Assembly: GCA_012845835.1 (NCBI GenBank)
Contig: JABAKD010000019.1
Span: forward strand, 5,999,494-6,063,493
Reading direction: 5' to 3'
From: Undaria pinnatifida
Lineage: Eukaryota > Sar > Phaeophyceae > Laminariales > Alariaceae
DNA length: 64,000 nt
The translations under genes and the position numbers were made by a program. The stretch's first letter is position 1. Every line of letters starts with the position of its first letter. Positions 1 through 13,275 of this stretch are shown piece after piece. Below the pieces are notes generated by a model. It was not told the origin of the DNA. It did not search any database and worked only from the letters and a program-made list of their open reading frames with translations.

Positions 1-1860
1 TACCCGTGGGTGCTTCTTAACCGTCTCCGACGTTGCGGAAAATTATCGGTAGGGAGATACCAAAAGCTGGTTTGCGACTATTACAGGTAGGTAACTGGTC
101 GACCCGAGGGAAATATCCAAGGGTATGTTAGGTAAGGTACACATATACCCGGGTAACTTTTTGAGATCTTACCTAACGTACCTAAAACTTGGGTAAGGTA
201 TTGACAGCCGCACGTAACGCACCTAACACTTATGTAACGTATCAGGATCTGTACCTAACGTACCTAAAACTTAGGTAAGGTATTGGGGTCGGTATTGAGG
301 TCGCCCTAAGGCTCGTACCTTAACCCGGGTATTTCATCGACGGCAATACCTATACCCGGGTAAGCATTGGAGCGGCGTACCTATCGTACCTAAAACTTAG
401 GTAAGGTATTCAGGTTCGTGCCTAGTGTATCTAACACTTAAGTAAGGTATCGGGGTCCCCGTACCTAACATACCTAAAACTTAAGTACCTGGTAAGGTAT
501 TGAGGTCGCCCCAAGTCTCGGATCTATACCCGGGTATTTCGTTAACGGGCGTACCTGTACCCGGGGAAGTATTGGAGCGGCGTACCTATCGTACCTAAAC
601 TTAGGTAAGGTATCGTAGTCCGTGCTTGAGTGTGAGTACGGGTACGTACCCGGGGAAGTACTCGGGTACATACCCGTACAAAAACGTCAAATTGGTGAAG
701 TACCCGGGTATATACCCGTACAAAAAACGGCAAATTGGTGGGGCTCGGCACTAGAACAGCATGTACACTGGCAGTAGTAATCTACTGGCAGCAGCAAGCT
801 ACCGCAAGCAGTTATCATCGACTGGCCCTGCCAGTAGACGCTGCTAGTATGTTTGATCTGACGTCCATCCAAGAAATGCGACAGTTGTTTTTTTCGACGA
901 AACACCATGGTCGGTATGTATTAAGCTGGGTGACAGCCTAATACAAAACCACCGCGACGGAGTAAGATTAATTGCCAGAGTACACGACGACGCCTCACGA
1001 GCCCCTTCTCGTCGACAACGCTTCGGCACGGCAAAGTCATAGAATTTTGTGGTTTCCATCGGCATATCGTTTCCCGTCCACCGGAGGATACAGAAAAAAA
1101 AAACGTACACGTCCTGCGCGTCCCTGTTTATCCTGTAAACAAGCTTGGGAGTGATCACGGCGACTGTTGTTGCCAGAGGGGCGACCTCGATCACCTCTCG
1201 CTCGAGAGCTGGTTCGGGACTATCCTGCGCGCTAGTTCCTTCGCTCGGTGCAGCTTGGCCCTCGTGGTCTCCACCAACAGTAGCTTTGATCATTGCCCAC
1301 GCCGCTACTCTACCCCCTGATTTGGGCACGTCCGGGCGACAGGTGCCCTGGGTGCGTAGCGGGGGGAGACCGCATGCCTAATTTGCATTGTGAATTTACT
1401 TGTTATTTTGGCCTCGCAGCTGACGTCACGAGTACTTCGCATGACGTGCACATTCTGGGTGAGGTATTTGAGCTCGTTCCTATACCGGGGTATTTCGTAG
1501 CGATGTGTACACCTATACCCGGGAAAGTATTGGGGCAACGTACCTAATGTACCTAAAACTTAGGTAAGTATATCGAGGTACGCACCTAACGTGCCTAACA
1601 CTTGAGGTCGTCCCCGGGTTCGTACCAAACCCGGGTATTTCGTCGACCGGGATACCTATACCCGGGTAAGTATTTGAGCGGCTTACCCATCGTACCCAAA
1701 ACTTAGGTAAGGTATCGCGGTCCGTACCTGACGTACCTAATACTTAGGTAAGGTATCGCGGCCCGTACCTAACGTACCTAAGCGTCGCGTACGTGTACGT
1801 ACTCGGGTATTTCACCCGGTATACCTAAGTACTTACCTTGCCTAACATACCCTGTCGAAC
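1..1860. repeat. TACCTAA / TACCCGGGTA dispersed repeat field
   Basis: Two stretches (about 1-720 and 1480-1860) are built from short related words, mainly CGTACCTAACGTACC, AAACTTAGGTAAGGTAT and ATACCCGGGTAAGTATTGG, repeated in direct and inverted order. Many words are self-complementary, so the field is full of short hairpins. The 720-1480 interval between them shows no convincing gene; open frames there have no recognisable domain. Nothing indicates a coding role. Confidence 0.7.
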
Positions 1861-2109
1861 TGCTGTACGTCAGCAAGGTTATATATTTAGGCGACGATAG
1901 CCTTGGGTTATCGATAACGGATAGCGAACGCAGAATCTAAGCCCAAGTAATATTGCCGAGCTGTGTTGTACGGGTACTACCACAGATTTCTCGCAGCAGG
2001 TCAGGCTACCGCTGTCTTTTCGTGATACTGACGAGTGAACATGCGCAAATAATAAATGGATAAATCATGTACCAGGTACACAAAAATCGTACACCTGGTG
2101 TACCTTACT

Positions 2110-2400
2110 CCATTAATATCGGCAGTCTTCGCGGGTGGGACCGCCTCTCATGGGTGGGGCCGGTCCGTGAGATTTCCATCACGGGCCGAAGCTCAGTCCG
2201 GCCCGGCCCGAGAGGTTCCAAACTCACGGACCGCCGGCCATACTCACCCGTGGGATCCGGCCCGGCCCGTGAGTTTTCAGATTGGCGAACCCGGTCCGGC
2301 CCGGCCTGGACTGTGAGGTCCTGAGAAGCCGGCTAGAAAGCGCTTTCTCACGGGCCGGGTTTGCCCGGCCCGCGAAATACCCGCGGTTCAACAGCAAGGT
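2110..2400. repeat. GC-rich CCCGGCC repeat block
   Basis: The block consists of reiterated GGCCCGGCCCG words with CCGTGAG/TTTTCA interruptions. Similar blocks lie at about 3345-3645, 50505-50600 and 51395-51530, so this is a dispersed family. The Pro/Arg/Gly-rich open frames across it are by-products of composition. The following 2400-3030 interval shows no supported gene. Confidence 0.6.
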
Positions 2401-3029
2401 ATTCGCGGGTCAAGCGCTGTGAACGACTGGGTTGGAGGTACAAAATGTGTTCCTATATACTTTTTTTTTGGCAATATCTCGTAATTTTGTCAAAAAGTAA
2501 GTCGAACTCAAAGAGCCCAAGCGAACTCGACCTGGCATGTCCAGGAAAGCCCAGATGGGGCAAGAACATCTCAAAGTTGGGGAGGTGCCGGCGACTGCTT
2601 CATAGACGAGACCAAGCGAGAAACAATGAACCTCGAAGGAAGGCGACCGCAGCAGCTGCAGCACAAACGCCAAAGGCGCCTATCGTAGTCGGCCGGTGTC
2701 GCCTACAAAAACATCAAGGTCGTCCCACACCCAGTTTTTAATTTCGGTGCACCTCCAATTCCATACGAGCTTCGACGAGTTGACCAAAATAACAAAACAA
2801 GGAGTTCGTCCAAAAATTCGACAACCCCATCACCGGTTGTTGTTCCGTGCGTGTATTCGAGGACTACTCCCGCCCACCCGAGCGACCTCGAGGGTGACAT
2901 CTTCCTCGTCTGTGCAGCCAAAACAACCAGGCGCTGGGTGCGGCACGCCTGCGACGAGGCTTGCCGTCGTCTGCCTCGGTGTTCATGCCGGGCGTTTGCA
3001 GACCTTCTGATACGTTTGAATGTACCGTG

Positions 3030-3750
3030 GAGGCCCCTCCATAGTGCAGGTTACCCGCTATAGTGCCCGTGAAAACGCTTGGCACACAGGACACTATCAG
3101 TAGTGGCAGTGTGCGGAGTAGTGCCGGTTGCCGCTATAGTGCCGGTATTTACGGCTGCCACATACCATTACAGCACTATAAAGGAACCAGTACTGTATTA
3201 TATCGCATATATGTACATGTACGTTCATTTTCTGCGATGTAGTCCAAATACCAGGTACCAGATATATTATTGTGATGCAAACGCTTCGAATATTCAAGAT
3301 CCAATCCGCGCAAGCAAGGTGAGAAGAGCAATCCACGAGTTTTGGCCGGTTTCTCGCGGGTCGGCCCGCGGATCGATAGCGACAAAACGCGCGGGTCTAG
3401 TCGCTGGCCATGTCATCCCGGCCCGTGAGAAATCCGTGTTTCACAGATCTCGCCCCGGCCCGGCCCGTCAAAATGAAGTATCGCGGGCTTTGGCCCAGCC
3501 CGGCCCGGCCAGCGAGATTATCAAAATTTCACACCAGGCCTGGCCCGGCCCGTCAAATTTTCCAACCCGACCCGGCCCGGTCCCTAAGATTTTTTCAACA
3601 CTCGGTCCAACCCGCGGGCCACGGGCCGGCCCGCGAAGGAGGCTGCTTAATAGTGCGGTACCGCACTAAACCGGGATAGTTTGGGATCCCACTTTAGTGC
3701 GGTGATTTTCATATGGCACGGCACGGCACTAAGGTGGGACCCCCACTGCT
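3030..3750. repeat. AGTGCCGG and GTGCGGT hairpin repeats with CCCGGCC block
   Basis: Three repeat types are juxtaposed. An AGTGCCGG...CTATAGTGCC type at 3035-3180 has relatives at 29520-29585 and 31805-31975. A CCCGGCC block spans 3345-3645. A CACTTTAGTGCGGT type at 3655-3745 has relatives at 31480-31550, 33105-33285 and 56195-56405. The AGTGCCGG and GTGCGGT types recur near each other and form hairpins, as non-autonomous DNA elements often do. No protein is implied. Confidence 0.55.
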
Positions 3751-5548
3751 GTATCATACTACTCCTGCTATAGAGAGCAGAGCATACGGATGCACCATCA
3801 ACACACGGCGCACGGACGATATGACGATACATAACCGCCGTGCAAAAACGTTAAACAGCAGTTCGCATTTCGTCTATTCTAAACGCGCCGCCTTTTGGAT
3901 GGAGTTGAATAATAACAAGGCTATATTGTCGTATTACAACTGCCTGTATGGTACTTAAGTTTCAGAAAGAATACGTACTCCTGCTGTGCGTACTACTGTT
4001 GCTCGGCGATGGCTCGTGCGCATTGCTACCCTAACCGCCGTTTGAGCATGCTGCATGCACTGCTGTTACTATAAAGCTACTACAGTAGTTACGGCAGTCA
4101 AGTTACACTGTGTACAGCAGCAAAGAGCTTACGAATAGCAGTACCGTATTGGAATTATAACATTATAACGTACTGCTGATAAATGGTGCAGGCAGGCAGC
4201 AGGTGCAGGTGCCATGCAATATACCCGCGTGTGTTCTTCGTACATATATTTTCAATGGTTCCCCCGCCGCTTCACATCAGAATGAGGCCGTAATCAGCGC
4301 TATAAAAGTACAGTAGTACTTTGTGCTGGTATCGAATAAAGTCAGGTGCATGCAGCACAGGGGAGGGGGGTGATGGGATTGGAGGGGGTCATTGTACGGC
4401 ATGGTTCACTTCGTTGTATGGGAATCATGCTATGTACTGCTCAGCTCCGCGTATGTGTGAAAAGCGCCCTTCCTTTTGAGCGCATGCTTTCTTCACAGAC
4501 CACTACAAAGCCGGGGCGATTTACGAGTAGCTGACGGAGTGTCGTAAACTCAGGTGCCAGGTGAGGTTCTATTTTCATACGATAGAAAAACAATACCGGC
4601 CAGAGGGAATTGCACTCGTACGTCGTCGTCGGAGCATATTCTACATTGTAGTCAAGTAAATACCTGGTATAGCTAATAGCACCGCAAAAGCGGTGGATAG
4701 TGGCACTGGATGAATGACATCATAGCTAGGCATGGGGCATATAGAGCCACCCGGTAGTCCGACGAGCTTACCACCGATCACCACTGCTGTCGCTGGAACC
4801 TTATCCAACCTGAACAACTAGCAACCTCTCGTCTACTTCACAGGAAGAGCTTGGCTGTTGGGCATGGTCTGGCTGCCGGGCACCCTCGTAGCTGGCCGTC
4901 ACGATCGACGGTGTGATGCGTGGTGCGATGATCTCCAGCATATGCCAGGAGCCCCGCTTTATACAAAAAAAACGGATTGCCCTTCTCAAACAAAGCATAT
5001 CGACTTTTTGCTTTTCTCTCTCTGTGTGGTCGGTCACAGGTCCACGGAATGCAATACTAGACCCCGAGATGGCCGAGAAAAGCACTTCCCAATCTACTTG
5101 CTCACCTCCGCCACCTTCGTTGGCGAAGCCTGCTGCTGGGTGTGCTGAGCCGCATTTCCATCTCTCTCGTCGACGGCCATATATGTGCTGGCTTTGCTCC
5201 CACCGAAAACGTCACGGACTGGACTGTTGGGATACGGCACCTTGAGATAGGCACAGCAATCACTATTTGCCACCGGTATATGCTCTGGGGCGCACAGGCA
5301 CAGTGGAGCAGAGTCTCTGCAAGTAGCCGGACCAGGAACGCAGGTAGCACAGGCGGAAGATGGATCTACGATGGCTCAGGCTGTTAACGTGGGCACCACC
5401 CAACCCCACATGTCCCCTATCCCAGTACGCCTCTTCATAAACTCGAAAACCCAAGAATTCGAGTTTCGAGTTTCAAAACTAGCAAGCTTTCGGCTCGAAG
5501 TGGTCCACAAGAGGGACGCCCGAAACTCGCCAGGCTGACATTGAAGCC
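3751..5548. other. intergenic, nothing recognised
   Basis: I see no gene, RNA or clear repeat here apart from one TACCTGGTA word at 4661. The promoter and 5' leader of the WW-domain gene must lie near the right end, but no TATA box or other core element is obvious. Confidence 0.5.
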
Positions 5549-8500
5549 ATGGGACGTCGCCCGGTGGGCTCAAGGAAAAAGGGGGGGGGGGCTTTGTCTG
5601 GAGGTGAGGATGAGGTACAAAGCGGGGTGAAAGCTGAGCCGGTGACAGCCCCGGCAGGCCATGACCATGCTGACAGCGCAGCCGCAGCTTCGAACGGAAA
5701 ACACGAGGAAGTCGGTAGCAACAGCGGCATCACCACCAGCAGTGCTACTGCTGGCGATAGTCGTGTGGAAGCCGAGGAGAAGAACCCACTGATGGGTCTC
5801 CTCCACTACGAAGATTCAGATTCGGACGACCAGGATGACGACGAGAGTGCCTCGTCGCCTCTTGTAATCGAAAAGCCGGCGGTGGAGGCTGGAGCCGGAG
5901 CAACAGCGGAAGGAGACGAAGCACCAGCGGCAGTATCAGGAGCAACAACCACAACAACCACAGCGGCTGGAGAAGCAGCAGCTACAGCTACAGCAAAACC
6001 TGCAGCAGCGAGCATGGAGGCGGGCACTTCGTTCTCCAAAGATGACGCCCACAAAGACCTTGTCCGCTCAAGCGCTGGAGGATGGCCACGGACCTCGGTA
6101 ACCCCAACCGCCGACGATAGCACGGCCTCAGCCGCCGACGAAAGCACGGCCTCAGCCGCCGCCGTCGCCGCCTCCGCCGATCCTGCCGAGGCCTCTCTGC
6201 CCGCCGGCTGGCAGCAGTGCATGGACAAGGAAGCGGGCGTGGTCTACTTCTGGAATACGGCGACCGGCGAAGTTACATGGGATCGGCCGGGCTCTGTCTC
6301 TTCGAGCAGGCAACCCCGAGCTTCTGCGAAAGCGGCGACAGCGGTGGTACCAGCGGAAGCGGCGGCTGGCGAGGTTGCAGTCGATTCTGCTTCCGCTGGT
6401 GCTACTGCTGGTGCTGCTGATACTGGTGCTACAGCTGCTGCTGACGCTGATGCTGATACAGGTAATGTATCGGCGCCGGTCGAGGAAGAAATCGCAACCG
6501 GCGTAGCAGCAGTAGCGACCGCTGCTGAAGAGCGGCAGGCAGCGAGCGATGCCACGAGCGACACCGCCAGCGAGCCCGATGATCACGACGACGACGACGA
6601 CGATGCCGACGTCAAACAGCATGAGGAGGGGGAGTTGATGGAGGACAGGGCGATGGCGGCGGCCTCGGATAGCTCTATCGCGGCAGTTTCAACTCGGAGT
6701 GCGATGAACGTCGATGCCGACGCTGACGCGGACGCAGGCACCTGCGGCCTTACCGCCGAATACAGCGGCGAGGACGACGAGGCGCAGGACGTAGCAGCCG
6801 GCATGGAGGGTTCCGTGGAGACTAAACCTCACGACCTCCAAAATACCGACGATAGCCTTTCCCGAAAAAGTGCGAAAGCTTCAAAGAATTTGGAGAACCC
6901 GGAAAATTCGGAGCACCCAGAGAAATCGGGGAAGCCAGAAGGGTCGGGGATGACGCAAGAGGAAGACGGGAGGCGGGGGGAAGAACGCGCCGGAAGCGTC
7001 ACCGCTTCCCCCCTCCCGGGCCCTGAGGCGGAAGGCATAGATGATCTGCTAGCGGGCATCGAAGCGGAGCTGCTGTCTTTGGCCGGTGCCGGTGATGGTA
7101 GCGGCGGCGTAGATGGCGGCGCAGCCGAGGCGGACACAACAGTGGCGGAGGCAACGCCGGCGGCGACGGAGTCGGCCTCGGTGGCGGCCACTGCTAAGGC
7201 GTTCCCGAAAGAAGACTTTCTCCTCCTGCGGCTGGCGGCTTCGGGACTCGATGTTCGCGCACAGAAGGCGCACGCGGAGCTCGTCGATCGGCTTTCGGCG
7301 GCGATGGTGATGGCTGAGGTGAAAGGGCGAGGAGGATCAGGAGGAGGGGAAGGCGGGGAGGGAGAGGAGCTTGGTCGGCACGGTGGTGTAGCTACGATGA
7401 AGTGTGCCTGGGAGCTAGGGGCGGTCTTACGCTCCCGGTTGTCGGATTGGAAAGAGGGTGAGGATGCGATAATCGCGGGGGAAGCGGGGGAAGGAGGTTG
7501 ACTAGCTCTTTCCGTGTATTTTGCTTTTCTGTTGTTGTCGGCTGTATTGTCAGTAGTAACGATTGCACTTGTTTTCACCAGAGTGTGAACGTTGCGTCTC
7601 GTCGACAGTTGATACCAATGACAAGGATTGTACCTGTTTTTACCTGAGTTTGTGAACGTTACGTGTGGTCAACTTTTGGTATCTTGTGTATGTGTTTCCA
7701 AGATGATAGTGATGTACATACTGCAATTTGTGCGCCAATATTCTCGCCCAAATGCTGCTGCAATGGCCCCTCTGCTGTCGCATTCCTCAGCGGTACGACG
7801 CGCTTACTACCAACCCGTCGCCTCCCGTGATCAAGCTTGACTTGGTCGCCACCTTCCCCTCATTTCCGCTTTGCTCATCAAAGCACTCGCCAGCTTCCAA
7901 ACCCATTTACTAGTGTAGTTCACAGGGCGCAAAACAAATTACAAACCCCTTGCGAGCTGGCTGAAGCCGACTCTACGACTGAGTCTGCCCGCCGACCGAG
8001 ATTCATAATGCGATTTTCCAAACCTCCAAAGCAACAAACGCGCACAATTGACGAAAATTACACATGTCCTGCTGCGCGACTTCCCAGCGACATCTATCAT
8101 ATGTTTTTTTCTCGTGCTAATCGCCCACGTACTAAAGTCGTCTTTGTTGGTGGCCCGTCGTGTACACCATGTAGGCGGCCTCGACGGCGCTTTCCTAGTG
8201 CTCAAGCTGGAGCAAATGGTGGCGCAAGCCCGGTCTTCCCTGCCCCCGCCGCAAACCGGGGTGGTCACCACCCTTTCGTCTACCCAAGCGACAGACTGTG
8301 AACTATCGCAAGCTTTGTCCGCCGCAGCCGACGCTCCCGCTGCGGACGACGGCGAGGAGAACGCCGCCGCTTCGATGAACGGTGACTTGTCTGTGGTAGC
8401 GGCGGCCACGAGGGCCAAGTCCGCCTCTGGTGGGTCTAAAACTAAGCATAGTCCTCGAGGAGGTGTTATTAAAAGTGGCAGTGCATCCACCGCTTCGGAA

Positions 8501-11500
8501 ACGCCGAAAACAGGAGCTCAACACCCAGATAACGTTAGCGGCGGTGTTAGCAATGGCAGCGAAAGAGACGAGGAGGTTGGCGTTACCGCAGAAGACGGTA
8601 TCGGCGAGGCTGCTCCTCCGGCGGGTGCGGCGAGCGCTGAAGCGCTGCGGGCGGAGCAAACAGCTCAGAAGCTGAAGTGGGCGGACGAGGTCTCTGCCGC
8701 GGCGTCTGCCGCCGTGGCGGCCGCCGCCGCGCTCTCAAAATCGAGGAAGGACCAGACCAAGGATCGGACTAAGGGCCAGTTCAAAGATCAGTCGGAGGCG
8801 GAGGCCGGGGCGAAGGCGAAGTCTAAGAGTGCCAGAGTGTCCGAGTCGCGCCGATTAAGTGGCAAGGGTTGTCGGCGGCAAAAAGTAACACTATCACATG
8901 CGGTGGCGGCGGTAGATGGAGAGGACGAAGAGGAACAGGAGAAGGAGGAGGAAGAGATGGAGGAGGGAGAGATGGAGGAGGGAGAGATGGGGGAGGAGAA
9001 GTTGAAGGAGGAGGCGGAGCAGGAGGAGGAAGATGAGGAAGAAGGGATACTTCTTGGAACAGGAAGGGTCGGCGATGTCCCTTCGAAATCCGCGGCCAGT
9101 GGCTCAACTGGGGGGGCCGCGGGAGGCGTGATCGACTTAGGGGGCGTCGGAGACGAGGATAGCGGCGATGAAAAAGAAAATGCTGATAATGTTTCGGACA
9201 TGCCGGCTCCGGAGGGGAAGGCCGCGATGGCGGAAGGGTCGGACGGCAGCGAACAGGGCATAGTGATTGCGCAGGAGGAACCTGTGCCCACGTCTGGCAT
9301 CGTGATCGCGCAGGACGATACTCTACCCAGGTTAGTTTTTTTATTTTAGTAAGTATATCATCTGCCGCCGATTTATTGTGAATTGAACGAATGTTTATTT
9401 CCGGATCGCCCGCAAAAAAGCACGACCAGATCTTGGCTTTTGTTTCGGGACGGTGGTGTGCCAATTTTTTTGGGAGGGCGGAGAAAATCGAGTAAACCTT
9501 GATCATGTAACCAGGAGTGAAGTTACACGGGGCCTTGTCTATATGGGGCTCTCGCTCCCTTGGCGCGTATAGGAAGGGTAGAGCAATAGTAGTGAACGCG
9601 CTCGCTAGGTCCCTTTCCCTCTCAGAACGGCGTTGCCTCGGTGGTGCTACAGCAGTAGAAGCATTCAGTGTTCAGGGTAACCAATTGGTACTTGCGGCAA
9701 TACCTTCAAACGCGCGGGTGTTTGACGTCGAACTGCGCCTTGAAGCATTTTTTTCTCCGACTCATTTTTTTCCCCCGTAATGACCCCCCCCCCCCCCCCC
9801 CCAACTTGCACGTACACTTGCGACCGCGGATTAGATTACGGCGATGAGTTGCTGTGAGAACAACGCCAATACACATACACTCACACCTTCCGCAAACCTT
9901 TGCTTCTCTTTCACCCCGCCTCTTCTTAGCGGCTGGGAGGCGGTATGGGACAAAACCCACAGCGCTTTTTACTACGTTAACCTCAACACGAACGAGACTA
10001 CGTGGGTCCTTCCGGACCCCCCACCGACCCCCGCCGACACCAAACCAACGAGGCCGTCAGTTTCGGATAGCGCCGACCCCACCGCGGGAACCGTTCCGGG
10101 AACCGGTCCGAAGGCGGCCGATCAAGACGCCGCTATCGCTGGTGGAGACGGAGAAAAATCGCGCAAACGGTCGCGTCGGCGGGACCCGTCGGGGGAACGC
10201 GACGCCAAATCGGAAAGGGCGTCATCCTCCACCGATGGAAACTGGGCTAGAGATAAGAAGGCGACGCCGGAGGCGGGAGGGGACACAGAAGGAGACGCTC
10301 CTGCTGCTGCGACTTCCGAAAAGAGAACGGCGGCGAGGGAAGATGCAGGGGCGGCAGCTGCTACGCCCCGGAGAACATCGACAAGGGAGAAGAAGCCCCT
10401 CCCGAGGTAGGAGCGATTCGTTGTTTTTTTCGGGCACGAAACTCGAGGGTCGCTGGCCGGGCTGCTGGGCGTTGCCGCCTCGCGCGTTCCACGCATTGCT
10501 TGCGGGTGTTGGGCTTCCAGTTGCTATTGCGGTCTTTACGCATGCTTTTGCTACGCTTGCTTGGCTCGTTTTGTATACTTGGCTCGTTTTGTACATCTAC
10601 CGGTCGGCACTTTCAGAACACGTGTCTTCCGCGCATAATGCTGTTGCTCGATCGCTTGGTGATATACCTTTTGTCTAGTTACCGTTGTATATTTTGGTAT
10701 GTTTTGGTGGCTCGATCGCTAGGAGGTACTTCAGTATACCCTTTTCCCTCTTTATGTTGCTCGAGCTCTTGGCGGTATACCTTTTGTTGTTTTTTGTTCG
10801 TTTGCTGTCGATGTTTCGCATGGTACACCCCCTCCCTTGATATCGTGACCGTTCTTCAAGTGGGTTGGTGCCAGGACCAGGGTGCCAGGAGCAGAAAAAA
10901 AAACAGCGCAGACAGAAATGCGTGCAGGCAGGCATGTATGCACGCAGGCAATGGACCGGACCTTTTATGGAGATGGAAAAGGCTGTCAAGATGTATAAAA
11001 GACGCAAGATAAGAAGCGCGGGGAGCCGCCGGTTGAAATATCGTCGACCATATCAGTGCCGCCGCGCCGAGCTTGCCACACCGGGCGTGCCGCCAAGCGC
11101 ACCCTGCCAAACGACCTCTCGCCAACGGATTTCCGCTCAGATGCAACCCACCAGCTCAAGCTCAAACCGTTGCCTCGGTACTGTGGGTATGGACATATCC
11201 CCGCTTTTAGCCATTCGGACAGATTCCCTGCCGCCTCTTGCTTTGTTTTGGAACGGCGGGTCTGGCTGGCGTTGCGTGAGCTATACACGGCAGCGGAGTG
11301 TGTCACGACAGTTTTAATGAAAGATCAACTCGATTTGATATTTTGGTTTTGTACTGTATTGTATTTTTGCCATTGGAACGGCCGGAGGGCATGGACGTGG
11401 ATGGGGACCTCCCTGTCCTTGTGCGGCGTTTTTTCGACCGGCCGACGTTTTCCTCGTCTAATGGAAGGCGGAGGGAGCCGGAGCGGACCGTCCCCCGTGA

Positions 11501-13143
11501 AATTTCCTGACCCGTACCCTCCTGTCACCCCACTCAGCCCCCACTTCCAGAAGAGAGTGCGCTTGCGCAGGAGCACCTTCACCGTTCCCTGGACCGAGCG
11601 TAGGTGAGTGGACGCTAATAATTTACCTCCTTAAGTCGGCCGTGAGCGCCTAGCGCCACGGCCGGGATGGACAAACACCAAGCGCCGCGATCGCTGACTT
11701 TGCTCTGCCCCCCCCCCCCCCCCCCCCCCCCGCCCTGCACCGCCCCGCCCGCCCCTCCTCTCTCTGTCTGTTTTGCTCGGCCTCTTGCCTCGCCCAACGT
11801 CGTCGTGTTTCCCCGTGGTCGGTCCGGGAACTGCCGGTGCACCACTGTCCTCGGCTTTTCCGGCCCCTCTCAGCCCGTGGGTTGCCATTTTCGATGACAA
11901 TATGCAGGCCAACTACTACCACAATACAGAGACCAACGCTACTACTTGGGAGCGCCCGCCAACTCCTGCCGTCGCGGCTGATACCGTCGCCGTGCCCGCG
12001 GCTATCTCCGACACGCCGCGGAAGCGCCAGCCAAAAATTTCCGCGTCTAAGAAAGACAAAAGAGTCTCCCCGACGCGGGCGGATCTCGCCGACGGCGTCC
12101 CGATTATTTCGGCGGAGGGTAGTGTTGCCCCTTCCCCTGCCGCCTCTAACAAGAACGTCTCCACCCCTAAAGGGAAAGCCCCCACCTCTAAACGGCGAAG
12201 CGCTTCTCCGCCGGCAGGTTCGGTGGGGGTAGGTGCCGCCGCCGCCGCCGCCACAACCGCCGCCCCCGCCAAGGGGGATGCGGAGGCCCCGGCCCCTGTT
12301 CCCGAAGCATCTGGTTCGGCGGAAGACTTGCGCCCATCGACGCTGGTGTGGTGGTCAGACGCAGGCGACGTTTGGAACGGGGCGGCATTGTCGGGTCTTC
12401 TGGCGGGGTATGGGCCTCGCCGGTATCGAAACCTCGGCGGCGGCTACTACATGATGACGATGGAGCTGGGCCCGGAGTGGGTGGCGACCGCGGCGGCCGC
12501 GCTGGGACAGGGAGTCGCTGACCCCGTAGCGGCAGCGCGGGTGGATTGGGTGTGCTGCACCGCGTCCGCGCCCGGGTACGGCCTGTTTCTGAGATTTGCC
12601 GGCGAAGACGACGAGCAGAAGCTGTTTGATGTGCCGGGTGAATTATTCGATGATCCCCCGCCGGACCCGGCTATCACGGCGGCGGCGAAAGCTGCCGCCG
12701 CCGCTGAGGCGGCCGCTGCTGCCGCTCGGGACGCGGCCATAGCGGAAGCGGAGGCAGCGGTGGAGAACGCGGAAGCAGAAGCGGAGGCAGCAGCGGCGGT
12801 GGCGGCCACGGAAGAAGCTGAGGCTGCGGGCAGCGAGGCCGCGGCGGCAGCAGCGGCAGCGGCGGCAGCGGCGGAAACTAAAGCCTCCGCCCCAGCGTCC
12901 GCGCCGAAGAAGCGGAAGGGAAGCAAGCGGTCGGGATCCGGATCGTCTGCAGGGTCGATAGGAAAAAAGCGCAAGGGCGCGGCGAGCTTGATCGACAAGT
13001 GGAAAGCTGTGGCGTCCACGGCTGGGGAGGAGACGGAGAAGGAGAAGGAGAAACAGGAGAAGATGGACCGGTGGAAAGCGCGCGCGGCTGTCCTGGACCC
13101 GGACAACCCTAACTTTACCCCCCTTGGCCGCAAGAGAAGATGA
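5549..13143 (+). CDS. FNBP4-like protein with three WW domains (5 exons)
   Basis: Proposed exons are 5549-7457, 8175-9330, 9930-10406, 11538-11603 and 11874-13143 (stop TGA); all GT-AG junctions agree in phase (1,2,2,2) and give 1,625 residues. The start is the first ATG after an in-frame TAG near 5479 and has a good context (GCCATGG). Three WW domains are seen, at residues about 217-250 (LPAGWQQ...TWDRP), 1022-1056 (GWEAVWD...TTWVLP) and 1204-1236 (PWVAIFD...TTWERP). An N-terminal NPLMGLLHYEDSDSDDQDD block, a helical IDDLLAGIEAELLSL segment near 500, and a C-terminal SLIDKWKAV...NPNFTPLGRKRR tail resemble the layout of FNBP4 proteins, from family knowledge. An Arg/Ser-rich stretch follows WW2, and KKRK clusters near the C-terminus look like nuclear signals. 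Long Ala/Glu tracts separate the domains. WW domains bind proline-rich partners; a nuclear, splicing-linked role is inferred. The alternative is two adjacent genes (5549-7501 and 8048 onward), but the phase-1 join reading SDWKEG-GLDGAFLVL makes one gene more likely. Confidence 0.82.
7559..7682. repeat. tandem duplication in WW-gene intron 1
   Basis: Two diverged copies of a unit of about 60 bp (7559-7615 and 7623-7682) share GATTG(C/T)AC(T/C)TGTTTT and GTGAACGTTRCGT. They lie inside the proposed first intron, just after the alternative stop at 7501. They carry no coding signal. Confidence 0.6.
10638..10795. repeat. three-unit tandem repeat in WW-gene intron 3
   Basis: A TTGCTCGATCGCTTGG...GTATACCTTTTG unit of about 55-60 bp occurs three times, degenerating to the right. 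It is purely intronic. The rest of this intron (10407-11537) contains nothing I can recognise. Confidence 0.55.
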
Positions 13144-13275
13144 CGATCTCCAATCCTTTGGCGCACATGTGTCACAACAGTAGCGAACTGGAGGGACGTT
13201 AGGAGGCGTATTTTTAGGCCCTCGGCCTGAAGAGAAGATGACTATCTTCAAACCATTTTGGCGCACGCGTGTCAA
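13126..13275. repeat. duplicated stop-codon region of the WW gene
   Basis: The end of the last exon and early 3' UTR (13126-13190: CTTGGCCGCAAGAGAAGATG, then CGATCTCCAATCC and TTTGGCGCAC) recurs diverged at 13218-13275, about 92 bp downstream. A further echo of AGTAGCGAACTGGAGGG appears at about 13362. The copy lies beyond the stop codon, so the protein is unaffected. Confidence 0.75.

Noticed and set aside
5549-7501. Stand-alone 650-residue gene ending at 7501
   Set aside because: A phase-1 donor at 7458 joins exactly to a phase-1 acceptor at 8175, and the combined protein has FNBP4-like order. The stop at 7501 would then be intronic. It is still possible as a retained-intron product.
6829-7578. 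Minus-strand ORF of 249 residues
   Set aside because: It is the antisense shadow of the alanine/glutamate-rich WW-gene exon 1.
8048-8174. Hydrophobic N-terminus (MTKITHVLL...) of the second WW ORF
   Set aside because: It precedes the AG at 8174 and has no counterpart in the family; it is better explained as intron read-through.
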